Source: an uncultured Pelagibacteraceae bacterium
GTDB lineage: Bacteria > Pseudomonadota > Alphaproteobacteria > Pelagibacterales > Pelagibacteraceae
DNA length: 56,528 nucleotides
Reading direction: 5' to 3'
Assembly (NCBI GenBank): GCA_902610315.1
Contig: CACLVA010000008.1
Coordinates: forward strand, 1 to 56,528
This document shows positions 1 to 7,965 of this stretch, piece by piece. Under the pieces are notes generated by a model that searched no databases, had not been told where the DNA came from, and saw only the letters and a list, made by a program, of their open reading frames with translations. Position 1 is the first letter of the stretch. Every line of letters begins with the position of its first letter. The position numbers and the translations under genes were made by a program.

Positions 1-112
1 TTTAACACTATTAGAAGATGAATATGGTATTTCGCCAGGCCAAGCATGTGTTTTTTATAAAAAAGATATAGATGGTGATAGAGTTCTAGGTGGAGGCTGG
101 ATTACTCGATAA
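1..112 (+). CDS. mnmA: tRNA-specific 2-thiouridylase MnmA, C-terminal end only
   Basis: The window opens inside a gene read in the frame starting at base 2; 36 codons and a TAA at 110-112 remain. The residues [10 protein letters not shown] followed by RVLGGGWI are the characteristic C-terminal barrel of MnmA, which thiolates U34 of Lys, Glu and Gln tRNAs in the cytoplasm. The rest of the gene, including the ATP pyrophosphatase domain and catalytic cysteines, lies outside the window. Its stop codon touches the stop codon of the convergent gene at 113, with no bases between them. Confidence 0.85.
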   Translation, partial: LTLLEDEYGISPGQACVFYKKDIDGDRVLGGGWITR

Positions 113-802
113 TTAGCTTTGCTTTTTCCACATAAAGAAAGTTAATACATAAAATAATATAACACCTAGAAAAAAATCCCACTCTAATGCATGCTTAATA
201 TGTTTGTTACCTGGCATACTTACTATTGGGATACTAACAATCATAACAAAAACTAAAATTGATACTAAAATAGCTTTTAATTTTAAGATTTTTAAATTTA
301 TAAAACTTAATAATTTATTTTTGATTGAGTACAAGGTAATAACTAAATAAGCCTGGGCTACCACTTCAAAAATAATGAAAACTAGCATGATTACTCTTCT
401 GAATAATTTATAGAGATCATAATCAAATTTTATACCTAAAAATATTGAATGAATGATTAAACAAATAGCTGATCCAATACCAAATATTAAAATTTTCCTT
501 AAATTTTTATGCTCTCCATGTATGTTCAAAATAATTTTTTTTAAATACAGCCAATATCTTATCAATAAGTACGCCGTTAAAAACATAGCAGGTTTAAAAA
601 TTAAGTATGTTGGAAAAACTCTTGCTGTCCTACTTATTGAGGCTCCTCCATCAATGTAAGGAAATGTAAAATGGATTATATGTGCTTTATTTGGAAAAAG
701 ATCATGAAAGGATGTAATCAATACTAAGCAAGTATTAATCGCAAAGAATGGAATAATAAAAATCCATATGCTCATGAATTTTACTTTATTTATAGTATCC
801 AT
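113..802 (-). CDS. Six-TM Frag1/DRAM/Sfk1-like membrane protein, unknown function
   Basis: This 229-residue protein has about six hydrophobic segments and a short basic C-terminal tail (MWKKQS). Between the first and second segments it carries PYIDGGASISRTARVFP, resembling the ligand-facing loop of the Frag1/DRAM/Sfk1 (PGAP2-like) membrane family, where P-Y-I-S/D and a downstream P are typical. The family assignment rests on topology and this loop only. No catalytic residues are evident. It ends back to back with mnmA; a tiny basic-protein gene lies just upstream on the same strand, so the two may be cotranscribed. Confidence 0.55.
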   Translation of the reverse strand: MDTINKVKFMSIWIFIIPFFAINTCLVLITSFHDLFPNKAHIIHFTFPYIDGGASISRTARVFPTYLIFKPAMFLTAYLLIRYWLYLKKIILNIHGEHKNLRKILIFGIGSAICLIIHSIFLGIKFDYDLYKLFRRVIMLVFIIFEVVAQAYLVITLYSIKNKLLSFINLKILKLKAILVSILVFVMIVSIPIVSMPGNKHIKHALEWDFFLGVILFYVLTFFMWKKQS

Positions 803-813
803 TTTGAGAAAAA

Positions 814-897
814 TTATTTTTTCTTATTCTTTTTTCTAGCTCTTCTTTTTTTTGATCCCATCTTTCTTCTACCACGATGTTTTTTTGGGTATCCCAT
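814..897 (-). CDS. 27-residue, extremely basic microprotein
   Basis: A complete reading frame starts with ATG at 895-897 and stops with TAA at 814-816, coding MGYPKKHRGRR, then KMGSKKRRARKK, then NKKK. Nineteen of 27 residues are Lys, Arg or His and none is acidic. A short Gly-Tyr-Pro start followed by an Arg/Lys-rich tail suggests an RNA- or ribosome-binding peptide of the size of bTHX or L36, but I do not recognise a named family. It sits 12 bases upstream of the Frag1-like gene on the same strand and diverges from the truncated metC. It could be a chance frame in A-rich DNA; the GRRK-GSKKRR pattern and clean start argue mildly against that. Confidence 0.5.
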   Translation of the reverse strand: MGYPKKHRGRRKMGSKKRRARKKNKKK

Positions 898-972
898 AAA
901 ATTTCTCCTTTAATTATTTTATTGACTTATATGTGGGATATAGCATTGTCATATTTACTTATCAAATTTTTT

Positions 973-1500
973 ATGGGTTATTCATTCAAAACTTTTTTAA
1001 AACATACAGCTAAAGATTTCTATAATCAGTCTGTAAATCCACCAGTTGTTAGAGCATCTACAATTTTGTTTAAGTCTCTTAATGATATAAGAAAAACTCA
1101 AAAAAAACACTTAAAAGATCCTACAGGAGGCCATTTTGATTATGGAAGGCAAGGAACTTCGACAACACACGCATTATCAAAAATTTTAACTAAATTAGAA
1201 GAATCATATCATGTTTTCTTAACACCAACTGGTTTTGGTTCCGTTTTTCTTGCAATGTTTAGTGTAGCAAGACCTGGAGATGAAATTATAATTTCTGATC
1301 CAGTATACAGCCCCACGAGAATATTAACTCAGGATTTTTTCAAAGATTTTAATATTAAAGCCGTATTTTATAATCCAAGAGATTTGTCCACATTAAAAAA
1401 TAATATAACAAAAAAAACAAAATTAATATTTGTTGAAAATCCGGGTAGTAATACATTTGAATTTCAAGATCGCTCAAAACTACATCAATTAGATCTTTAA
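973..1500 (+). pseudogene. metC: Cystathionine beta-lyase, N-terminal half only (truncated)
   Basis: From ATG at 973 (MGYSFKTFLKHTAKDFYNQS) the protein follows the Cys/Met-metabolism PLP-enzyme family: VNPPVVRASTILF, a YGRQGTSTTHAL segment, the cofactor-phosphate region TPTGFGSVF, and FVENPGSNTFEFQD near residue 165. After that point, at about base 1470, the sequence changes to 10 unrelated codons and stops. The PLP lysine and whole C-terminal domain, normally about 200 further residues, are missing, so no activity is expected. The unrelated tail is the antisense of a recX fragment. An in-frame extension back to 877 exists but is not needed by the family. Confidence 0.8.
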
Positions 1501-1669
1501 TTTCATTTTTTTTTATCCCTACGGCTCCAAGTTTCAAATATTTTTTAAGTAAATAAGTCCTTAATTGCTGCTTTGATGGGGCATACTTTTCAATATACTT
1601 CATTGAAAAATCTCTCATCTCTTGAACTGTATCTTCAAAACTCTTTTTTTTATTTTTTATAGGAATCAT
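1471..1669 (-). pseudogene. recX: RecX-like regulator, N-terminal part only (truncated)
   Basis: Read from ATG at 1667-1669 (MIPIKNKKKSF), the residues YIEKYAPSKQQLRTYLLKKY and the following GAVGIKKNEIKDLIDVVLSDL match the first helical repeat of RecX, the small modulator of RecA filaments. Homology stops near base 1471, after about 66 codons, where the frame runs into antisense metC sequence and ends at 1355. RecX is normally 150-200 residues, so its later three-helix repeats are lost. It diverges from the ABA4-like gene, whose start is 28 bases away. Confidence 0.65.
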
Positions 1670-1697
1670 TTTAATTTTTAATATATTATAAACTTTA

Positions 1698-2171
1698 ATG
1701 ATTGAACAAATTAATAACTTCTTCACAGTTCCGATGATTTACTTATGGTTGAATTTAGGTGTTCTGCCCTTTTGGTTAGTATTACTATTTTTTCCAAGCT
1801 CAGGTGTAAGTAAATATATGGTTAGATCAATATTCCCATTTATGATTTTTTCATTTATTTATGCTTATTTATTATATTACTTTTTTCTAACAGAATTTGA
1901 TTTTAAGAATAATTTTAATCTTTATCTAGGTTTGGAACAACTGTCTGAATTGTTTTCTGAAAAAGGTTTTTTAATTATGTTTTGGTGCCATTTTTTAGCG
2001 ATGAATTTATTTTGTGGTGCTTGGATTGTAAGTGATAGTTTAAAATTTTCTATGTCAAAATTTTTAGTTTTTTTTCCACTATTGATTACATATTTTATAG
2101 GTCCAATTGGATTATTTTTATACTGGCTGATAAGAATCTTTTTTGCAAAAAAATTATCATTGTATGATTAA
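1698..2171 (+). CDS. ABA4-like (DUF4281) four-TM membrane protein
   Basis: A 157-residue protein with four hydrophobic segments. The beginning (YLWLNLGVLPFWLVLLFFPS) and the end (GPIGLFLYWLIR) are the conserved parts of the ABA4-like family (DUF4281), named for a plant protein needed for neoxanthin formation; the bacterial members have no established reaction. The start at 1698 is the first ATG, and ATG 1731 is a possible alternative nearer the family start. The 3' end overlaps the next gene by eight bases, so the two are probably translated together. Confidence 0.7.
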   Translation: MIEQINNFFTVPMIYLWLNLGVLPFWLVLLFFPSSGVSKYMVRSIFPFMIFSFIYAYLLYYFFLTEFDFKNNFNLYLGLEQLSELFSEKGFLIMFWCHFLAMNLFCGAWIVSDSLKFSMSKFLVFFPLLITYFIGPIGLFLYWLIRIFFAKKLSLYD

Positions 2172-2748
2172 GGAAATTCATTTTTATTACGATTTTTCAA
2201 GTCCATATACATACATTGCCCATAAAAAAATTAAGAAATTTAAGAATGATAATAATATTAATTTTTTATACAAACCAATGCTTTTAGGTGGTTTGCACAA
2301 ATTAGCTGGGATAACCGCGAATGCATTTATTGGTCATAAAAACGAATTTATGATTCAAGATTGTGAAATGATTTCAAAGAAACTTGGTATCAATTTTCAT
2401 TTTAATGAGAAATTTCCTATTAATTCTTTATATTTAATGAGAGGAACATTGGTTTTAAAGGATAATTTACTTGAAAAATATATAGATGCTTTTTTTGACT
2501 CCTACTGGCAGTTAAATTTAGATTTATCAGACAGAAGTATTTTTGAAAAAAAATTAAAAGAAATAAATATTGATGTTGATAAATTTTTTCAAGATATTGA
2601 AAAAAAGGAGACTAAAGAAAAGCTAAAGTTGCTCACCGATGAAGCTTTTTCCAAAAAAATTTTTGGCGCTCCGACTTTTTTTTATAATAATAAAATTTAT
2701 TGGGGGCAAGACAGATTAGATTATGTAATTGATGAGGCAATTAAATAA
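2164..2748 (+). CDS. 2-hydroxychromene-2-carboxylate isomerase-like (DsbA/kappa-GST fold)
   Basis: The protein, 194 residues from ATG 2164, begins with HFYYDFSSPYTYIAHKKI, where the Ser-Ser-Pro-Tyr replaces the CxxC of DsbA, as in HCCA isomerases and kappa glutathione transferases. Near the C-terminus it has FGAPTFFYNNKIYWGQDRLD, the cis-proline and partner-binding region of that family. It is probably a cytoplasmic glutathione-dependent isomerase or transferase; the substrate is not visible, and no naphthalene-degradation genes are nearby. I chose 2164 because it overlaps the upstream stop by eight bases and begins just ahead of the conserved strand. The 3' end overlaps the convergent rhodanese gene by eight bases. 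Confidence 0.8.
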   Translation: MIKEIHFYYDFSSPYTYIAHKKIKKFKNDNNINFLYKPMLLGGLHKLAGITANAFIGHKNEFMIQDCEMISKKLGINFHFNEKFPINSLYLMRGTLVLKDNLLEKYIDAFFDSYWQLNLDLSDRSIFEKKLKEINIDVDKFFQDIEKKETKEKLKLLTDEAFSKKIFGAPTFFYNNKIYWGQDRLDYVIDEAIK

Positions 2749-3124
2749 TTTCAAAATCGCTTGCTTTAATAGTACTAAAACCACCATCAACATGAGACAC
2801 ATTTTTAAAACCCATGTCTTGTAAAGTTTTAGTGGCAAGAGCAGATCTTAAACCAGCAGCACAAAACAATATTGTTTCTTTTGATGGATCGATTTTTCCT
2901 TGTTTGTAATATGGACTAGATGGATCCATCCAAAATTCTAACATCCCTCTTGGAATATGTAAGGAATTTTTTACTCTTCCATCTCTTTCAAGTTCTCTTA
3001 TGTCTCTAATATCTATTAAATTACATTTGTTTTCCTTAAATAATTTTGCAGCCTCATTACTTGTAATAGTCTTAATTTCTTTTAATGCATTATTAACGAG
3101 ATCTTGTGATGATTTAATAGTCAT
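2741..3124 (-). CDS. Single-domain rhodanese-like sulfurtransferase
   Basis: About 127 residues from ATG 3122-3124 (MTIKSSQDLVNNALKEI). It contains the whole rhodanese fold: ITSNEAAKLF, NLIDIRDIRELERDGRV, the active-site loop LFCAAGLRSALA with the persulfide-forming cysteine, and a closing HVDGGFSTIKAS. Such single-domain proteins pass sulfane sulfur to thiol acceptors in the cytoplasm; the acceptor here is unknown. It converges on, and overlaps, the isomerase-like gene. An ATG eight codons upstream is possible but lies in A/T-rich leader sequence. Confidence 0.85.
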   Translation of the reverse strand: MTIKSSQDLVNNALKEIKTITSNEAAKLFKENKCNLIDIRDIRELERDGRVKNSLHIPRGMLEFWMDPSSPYYKQGKIDPSKETILFCAAGLRSALATKTLQDMGFKNVSHVDGGFSTIKASDFEII

Positions 3125-3153
3125 ATATATGTAATCTGTTAATATCAAAAAAA

Positions 3154-4146
3154 ATGAAAAAAAACATCTTAAAAAAATTATTTATAAAAATATCTAAGTT
3201 AGTAGGTTACGAATTAATAGATCAAAACGAATTTTACTCACCAACTCTTGAAAAAAATCTTGATGAAAAATTATCTAATAAAAAAAAGTCAATAATTCTT
3301 CCTTTAGGTGAGGTAAAATTAACAAAAAAAATTAAAAATCTGTCAGTTATATTTAGGACTAATTCTAATATAGATATTTGGGACCAAAACAAAAAGAGAG
3401 TTTTTGAAGAACCGAAAATCGAATATGTATTAAGATGTTTGTTTTCATTAATAAAATCTATTAACCGACTTAAAAAAGAAAATTCATCAATTAACGTTAA
3501 CTTACTGATTATTGATGACAATTCTAAATCAGATAATCTAAATAAAATTAAGGATGTTTTAAATAAAAACCATTCAAAATATTTAATTATAAATCACAAA
3601 AAAGAGGAGCATAAGGAAAAAATATTTGAGAATACAAATGATCAAACATTTTCAAACCTATCTAGCTTGTTAAAATGTTTCGAAACCGCAAAAAAGGAAA
3701 ATAGCGATTTAATTTATTTTGTAGAAGACGATTATTTGCATTTTGAAAATTCTTTAACTGATATGATCAATACTTATGAAAGGGTAAGCTCACAAATTGA
3801 AAAAGATATTATAATTTGTCCTTGCGACTATCCTTTTAATTATATGTCTAATGAAAAAACAAATATTTTAATAGGTAGTAATCAACACTGGAGAACAGTT
3901 CAAAAAATTTTATGTACCTTTATGATTTCTAAAAAAATGGTTGAAAAATATTGGGATAATTTAGTGAAAACTTGTGAAAAAAGACACGACCCTTTTGAAA
4001 AATATATTAATGAAATTTTGTTAAATGAAATTGGTATATCACCAATAAATACACTCTCTATTCATCTAACCAATGTAAATTCAAGTTATGGCTTATCTCC
4101 CTTTGTGGATATCAAAAAGCTTTGGGATGAAAACAATACTAGTTGA
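3154..4146 (+). CDS. GT-A glycosyltransferase-like protein
   Basis: This 330-residue, Lys- and Asn-rich soluble protein shows a nucleotide-diphospho-sugar transferase layout: NLSVIFRTNS as a first strand near residue 80, VNLLIIDDNSKSDN near 120, and DLIYFVEDDYLHFE near 185, where Glu-Asp-Asp can serve as the metal-binding DxD. TFMISKKMVEKYW near 250 resembles an acceptor-side segment. Donor and acceptor cannot be read from sequence. It is followed with a one-base overlap (TGATG) by cutA, and no other polysaccharide genes are adjacent, so it is an isolated transferase rather than part of an O-antigen cluster. Confidence 0.6.
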   Translation: MKKNILKKLFIKISKLVGYELIDQNEFYSPTLEKNLDEKLSNKKKSIILPLGEVKLTKKIKNLSVIFRTNSNIDIWDQNKKRVFEEPKIEYVLRCLFSLIKSINRLKKENSSINVNLLIIDDNSKSDNLNKIKDVLNKNHSKYLIINHKKEEHKEKIFENTNDQTFSNLSSLLKCFETAKKENSDLIYFVEDDYLHFENSLTDMINTYERVSSQIEKDIIICPCDYPFNYMSNEKTNILIGSNQHWRTVQKILCTFMISKKMVEKYWDNLVKTCEKRHDPFEKYINEILLNEIGISPINTLSIHLTNVNSSYGLSPFVDIKKLWDENNTS

Positions 4147-4457
4147 TGCAAATGTTTTTTTACATAACTTGCGCCAATACTAAAGAGGCTAAAAAAATTT
4201 CATCAGTTTTGGTAAAAAAAAAATTGATAGCCTGTGCAAATATTTTTAATAATATTCAATCTGTTTTTTCGTGGAAAAATAAAGTTAACTTCTCAAAAGA
4301 GGTTATAGTAATGGGCAAGACAACAAAAAAACTACAGACTAAAATAATTTCAGAGGTAAAAAAAATACACTCTTATAATGTGCCTTGTATTGTATTTTCT
4401 AAAATTTCGTCAGGAAATAAAGATTTTTTGAAATGGATTAGCAATTCTACAAGATGA
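4146..4457 (+). CDS. cutA: Divalent-cation tolerance protein CutA
   Basis: A 103-residue protein with the CutA layout: FFYITCANTKEAKKISSVLV at the start, LIACANIF, the strand SVFSWKNKVNFSKEVIVMGKT and a closing DFLKWISNS. CutA is a PII-like trimeric cytoplasmic protein linked to copper tolerance; its molecular role is still unclear. ATG 4146 overlaps the TGA of the glycosyltransferase by one base, and the gene end overlaps the bcp start, indicating coupled translation in a three-gene unit. Confidence 0.85.
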   Translation: MQMFFYITCANTKEAKKISSVLVKKKLIACANIFNNIQSVFSWKNKVNFSKEVIVMGKTTKKLQTKIISEVKKIHSYNVPCIVFSKISSGNKDFLKWISNSTR

Positions 4458-4906
4458 AAAAAGCAAAAAATTTTAAGCTATTAGGAACATCAAATAAACT
4501 AGTTGAATTAAATAAAATAAAATCAAAATATACGGTTTTGTATTTTTATCCAAAGGATGACACTCCAGGGTGTACTCTCGAAACAAAAGATTTTAACTCG
4601 TTTTACAATAAATTTATAAAACTTGATTGTGAAATATACGGAATTTCTAAAGATACAATCGAAAGCCATTTAAAATTTAAGAAAAAATACAAAGTAAAAT
4701 TTGAGCTGTTATCTGATGAGAATAAAATTGCTATTAAAGATTTTAAAGTTTGGGGTAAAAAAAAATTTATGGGGAAAGAATTTATGGGTTTAATTAGAAG
4801 TACTTTTTTATTGAAAAAAAACAATATTATTAAAGAATGGCGAAATGTAAGGGTTAAAGGTCACGCCGAGGAAATTTATAATTTTATTAAAAAAAATAAG
4901 CTATAA
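4454..4906 (+). CDS. bcp: Thioredoxin-dependent thiol peroxidase, Bcp/PrxQ type
   Basis: A 150-residue peroxiredoxin. YFYPKDDTPGCTLETKDF near residue 30 contains the PxxxTxxC active site with the peroxidatic cysteine. The resolving cysteine found five residues later in E. coli Bcp is absent (TLETKDF), so this is probably a one-cysteine type needing an external thiol. The later elements YGISKDTIESHLKFKKKY, DENKIAI and the RSTFLL strand are also typical. It reduces hydrogen and organic peroxides in the cytoplasm. The start overlaps the cutA stop (ATGA). Confidence 0.9.
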   Translation: MKKAKNFKLLGTSNKLVELNKIKSKYTVLYFYPKDDTPGCTLETKDFNSFYNKFIKLDCEIYGISKDTIESHLKFKKKYKVKFELLSDENKIAIKDFKVWGKKKFMGKEFMGLIRSTFLLKKNNIIKEWRNVRVKGHAEEIYNFIKKNKL

Positions 4907-4910
4907 AAAA

Positions 4911-4936
4911 AAGGCCTCCTATTTCTAGGAGGCCTT
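4911..4936 (-). terminator. Rho-independent terminator for amt
   Basis: A perfect 10-base stem (AAGGCCTCCT and its complement) closes a 6-base loop. Read on the minus strand it is followed immediately by a run of seven or more T, so it ends the amt transcript 33 bases past its stop codon. On the plus strand only a weak AT-rich tail follows, so it may also help to end the cutA-bcp message. Confidence 0.85.
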
Positions 4937-4968
4937 AATTAAACGTCAAACCAAAGAGGGAGAGATGC

Positions 4969-6270
4969 TTAATCTCGTATAGCGTAACCTATTACGCCAG
5001 TTTCGACGACGTCAGTACCTTTAAGCTCTGCTTCTTTACTTAATCTAATACCAATTGTGCTCTTCATAAGTGCCCAAACGATATAGGCAACTACAAAAAC
5101 AAAAACGTTAATTGATATAATACCAAGTAACTGAGCTCCAAAAGTTGCATCTGGATTTGTTATCGGCACAGCTAATGTACCCCAAATTCCAGCAAATAAG
5201 TGTGCAGGCACAGCACCCACAACATCATCTATTTTTAATGCAAATAGTAGTTTAGTACCGTAGACAACAATTACACCTCCAACTGCACCAATTAAAATTG
5301 CTGCGAATGGAGAAGGCATTAATGGTTCAGCAGTTATAGCAACTAATCCACCAATACATCCATTTAACATTTGAATTACGTCTGTTTTACCAAAATGTAA
5401 TCTTGTCATTGTTGCAGCAGCCATTACACCACCAGCACCTGCTAAGAACGTGTTCATGAAGATTTTTGCTACAGCAATTGCATCTGCACCTGTTCCTATT
5501 GCAAGTTGTGAACCACCGTTAAATCCAAACCAACCTAGCCATAAAATAAATACACCAATTGTAATTAATGGAATCGAAGAAGCTGCAAATGGTTTCATTG
5601 GAGCCGGTTCACCTTTTTTAGTGAATCTTCCAAGTCTTGGTCCTAGTAAAAATGCACCAGCAAGAGCAGCTGCACCACCAGTTGAGTGAACTAGAGTTGA
5701 TCCAGCAAAATCTTGGAAATTAGCAGCAGCTAACCATCCGCCACCCCATTTCCAACCCATTACGATTGGATAAATAATACCTGATAAAATTGCAGCAAAT
5801 AATAAGAATGGCCACAATTTAATTCTTTCAGCTAATGTACCAGAAACAATAGATACTGTTGTTGCACAGAATACCATCTGGAAATACCAGTCTGATGCAT
5901 CTGAATAACCAGTCTCTATTTTACTTGCATCCGACCATGGCAAAAATTTTCCGATATATCCACCCTCTGGAATACCATATGCAAGATTATAACCAACTAG
6001 CCAAAACATCATTCCAGCTATCGAAAATAATCCAATATTTTTTGCACAAATTACTGATACACTTTTTGAAGTTACACTTCCTGCCTCTAGCATAGCGAAG
6101 CCTGCAGCCATAAACATGACTAAAAACCCACAAACTAAAAAGAGAAAAGTGTTAAATACAAATCCGACTTCAGCGGATACCGTAGTTTCAGCGTAGCCAA
6201 CACTGGTCATATTTAGTAAGAAAACCGAGCTTACAGCTGGAACTAACAGTTTATTTAAAAGTTTTTTCAT
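4969..6270 (-). CDS. amt: Ammonium transporter Amt
   Basis: A 433-residue inner-membrane protein with a signal-like first segment (residues 1-27) and eleven further hydrophobic segments. Family hallmarks include DFAGSTLVHSTGGAAALAG near residue 190 with the first pore histidine, WLGWFGFNGGS near 245, and the second pore histidine in VPAHLFAGIWGTLAVP near 355. It moves ammonium/ammonia into the cell. A GGGAG ribosome site lies just before ATG 6268-6270. No glnK/PII gene is adjacent, unlike the usual amtB-glnK pair, in line with the reduced PII control reported for SAR11. Confidence 0.95.
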   Translation of the reverse strand: MKKLLNKLLVPAVSSVFLLNMTSVGYAETTVSAEVGFVFNTFLFLVCGFLVMFMAAGFAMLEAGSVTSKSVSVICAKNIGLFSIAGMMFWLVGYNLAYGIPEGGYIGKFLPWSDASKIETGYSDASDWYFQMVFCATTVSIVSGTLAERIKLWPFLLFAAILSGIIYPIVMGWKWGGGWLAAANFQDFAGSTLVHSTGGAAALAGAFLLGPRLGRFTKKGEPAPMKPFAASSIPLITIGVFILWLGWFGFNGGSQLAIGTGADAIAVAKIFMNTFLAGAGGVMAAATMTRLHFGKTDVIQMLNGCIGGLVAITAEPLMPSPFAAILIGAVGGVIVVYGTKLLFALKIDDVVGAVPAHLFAGIWGTLAVPITNPDATFGAQLLGIISINVFVFVVAYIVWALMKSTIGIRLSKEAELKGTDVVETGVIGYAIRD

Positions 6271-6343
6271 TATTTCTCCCTGTTAAAAAAGAAGTTTATA
6301 AATTTTTATAAAATCAATAACTATTGCTAAGACTATTTAATAG

Positions 6344-6362
6344 ATATGCAGTAAATGCATAT
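6344..6362. promoter_or_regulatory. 7-bp inverted repeat upstream of amt
   Basis: ATATGCA, five bases, then TGCATAT form a perfect inverted repeat 74-92 bases upstream of the amt start, between amt and the hup terminator. The position fits an operator for a dimeric regulator such as a response regulator. No regulator can be named from the bases. Confidence 0.3.
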
Positions 6363-6366
6363 AGAA

Positions 6367-6401
6367 ACAGCCTTTATTAACTTTAAATTAATAAAGGCTG
6401 T
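6367..6401 (-). terminator. Hairpin terminator downstream of hup
   Basis: A perfect 14-base stem (ACAGCCTTTATTAA and complement, 6367-6380 with 6388-6401) closes a 7-base loop, starting 14 bases past the hup stop. The minus-strand tail (TTTCTAT) is a weak T-tract, so it could also be a stabilising 3' stem. Confidence 0.65.
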
Positions 6402-6414
6402 CTAGAGGAAATAT

Positions 6415-6690
6415 CTATTTATTGAATATTTCTTTAAGTGCTTTTGCAGGTAAAAATTTTACCTTTTGAGAAGCTGCGATTTGGATCTGTTCTCCAGTTC
6501 TTGGGTTTCGGCCAATTCTAGCTTTTCTTTTAGCAACTTTATAAGTACCAAAACCTGCTATTTTTACAGAATCATCGTTTTTTAATGCATCTAAAATAGT
6601 ATTTGTTATGGTATCAAATGTTCGCTCAGCATCAGCTTTACTTTGGTTTAAAGAACCAGCTAATTTAGCGACTAATTGTTTTTTGTTCAT
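6415..6690 (-). CDS. hup: DNA-binding protein HU
   Basis: This 91-residue protein spans the whole HU/IHF family: MNKKQLVAKLAGSLNQSK, the helix AERTFDTITNTILDAL, the conserved VKIAGFGTYKVAKRKAR, and the DNA-wrapping arm GRNPRTGEQIQIAA followed by KVKFLPAKALKE. It binds and bends DNA as a dimer and organises the nucleoid. It is monocistronic, with its own downstream hairpin. The GRNPRTG arm marks HU rather than IHF, though length and sequence cannot fully separate the two. Confidence 0.92.
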   Translation of the reverse strand: MNKKQLVAKLAGSLNQSKADAERTFDTITNTILDALKNDDSVKIAGFGTYKVAKRKARIGRNPRTGEQIQIAASQKVKFLPAKALKEIFNK

Positions 6691-6837
6691 TTTAGCTCCG
6701 GTATTAGGTTATTTCCATAGTTAACAAAATCCTTTATAAATCAAGCTTTTTTTTAGTGTTTAATTTGGTTCTTAACACAAGATGTGGTGTTAAAAAAACG
6801 TTGAATTTATTGATTTTTTTAAGGTTTAAAAAAGCCT

Positions 6838-7947
6838 TTAAAATAGGCCTAAATCCTTAAGATCGTTAAAAGTTGCAAAAAACATTAGGGATAACAATAA
6901 AAACATTCCGATTCGAAAAAAACCTTCTTGAGTTTTTTGTGTTAAAGGTCTTCCAAGAATTTTTTCAATTCCATAAAACATCAAATGACCTCCATCTAAA
7001 AGTGGAATTGGAAAAAGATTAATTAAACCTAAGCTTATAGATATGTAAGCCATCATGCTTAAAAACGGCACTATTCCAAATTCTGCAACTTGTCCTGAAA
7101 TTTTTGCAATTCTTATTGGTCCACCAAGCTGTGAACTGTCACCTTTTCCAGTAATAATAGTACCTAAATATTTAAGAGTGGAAGTTGTCACAAAATATAC
7201 CTCGGTAATAGAATAATAAAAAGCTTTGACAGGTCCAAGTTTTTGGTGATTTACAGTATCTTTATAAGGTGAAAGTTGAATGCCAACCATCCTTTTTTTA
7301 ATTTTATTTCCTAAGTTGTCCTCAGTCTCTACGAAATTAGGTTTTACTTTTACATTTACTTCCTGGTCATACCGTGAAACTTTAAAATCAATAAATTCAG
7401 ATGTCGATAAAGTTATAAATTTAGATACATCTAAAATACTCTTGACTTTATTATTATCGATAGACAATATTATGTCGTTCTTTTTTAATCCAGCTACTTG
7501 TGCAGGGCTATCTTTGGTGACCTCACTTATCATTGCTGGAGTAAAATCCTTTCCAACAAAAATATTTATCATTAAAAATATAAATATAGCCAATATAAAG
7601 TTAGCAAGTGGGCCTCCAAAAACAATCCATGCTCTTTGATATAATGGTTTTAAGGTAAAAAGTTTTTCTCTATCCTTTTCATTGTACTTTTTAAAAATTT
7701 CATCACGATCAGCTTGGGAAAATACATTCCTATCTCCAAAAAATTTTACATAACCTCCTAAAGGAATCCAGCAAACTTTCCAACGAGTACCTGATTTGTC
7801 ATTCCATCCAAATAATTCTTTGCCAAAACCAATTGAAAAATCTGTTACACCTACACCATATCTACGAGCAAAATAATAATGTCCATATTCATGAACAAAT
7901 ACTACAACGATGATTAATATTATAAAGGGTAAAACAAATTCAAACAT
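6838..7947 (-). CDS. rseP: Site-2 intramembrane metalloprotease RseP
   Basis: A 369-residue inner-membrane protease. The first segment holds the zinc motif HEYGH (residues 24-28); a central PDZ domain around residues 125-200 contains DSPAQVAGLKKNDIILSID; the last membrane part holds NLFPIPLLDGGHL, with the third zinc ligand Asp. In E. coli RseP cleaves anti-sigma factors and leftover signal peptides in the membrane. It has one PDZ domain rather than the two of E. coli. It lies 18 bases downstream of the thiV-like gene on the same strand; bamA or dxr, frequent partners, are not adjacent. Confidence 0.92.
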   Translation of the reverse strand: MFEFVLPFIILIIVVVFVHEYGHYYFARRYGVGVTDFSIGFGKELFGWNDKSGTRWKVCWIPLGGYVKFFGDRNVFSQADRDEIFKKYNEKDREKLFTLKPLYQRAWIVFGGPLANFILAIFIFLMINIFVGKDFTPAMISEVTKDSPAQVAGLKKNDIILSIDNNKVKSILDVSKFITLSTSEFIDFKVSRYDQEVNVKVKPNFVETEDNLGNKIKKRMVGIQLSPYKDTVNHQKLGPVKAFYYSITEVYFVTTSTLKYLGTIITGKGDSSQLGGPIRIAKISGQVAEFGIVPFLSMMAYISISLGLINLFPIPLLDGGHLMFYGIEKILGRPLTQKTQEGFFRIGMFLLLSLMFFATFNDLKDLGLF

Positions 7948-7965
7948 ACTTATATAATAATATAT

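Noticed and set aside
453..659. Plus-strand reading frame of 68 codons
   Set aside because: It lies antisense inside the Frag1-like membrane gene, with no family features and unlikely composition.
877..972. In-frame upstream extension of the metC fragment
   Set aside because: The extra residues are not part of the family and the region is antisense to the basic microprotein.
6772..6793. Inverted repeat TTAACAC/GTGTTAA between hup and rseP
   Set aside because: No T-tract follows on the minus strand, and the position fits neither a clear terminator nor an operator; left unassigned.
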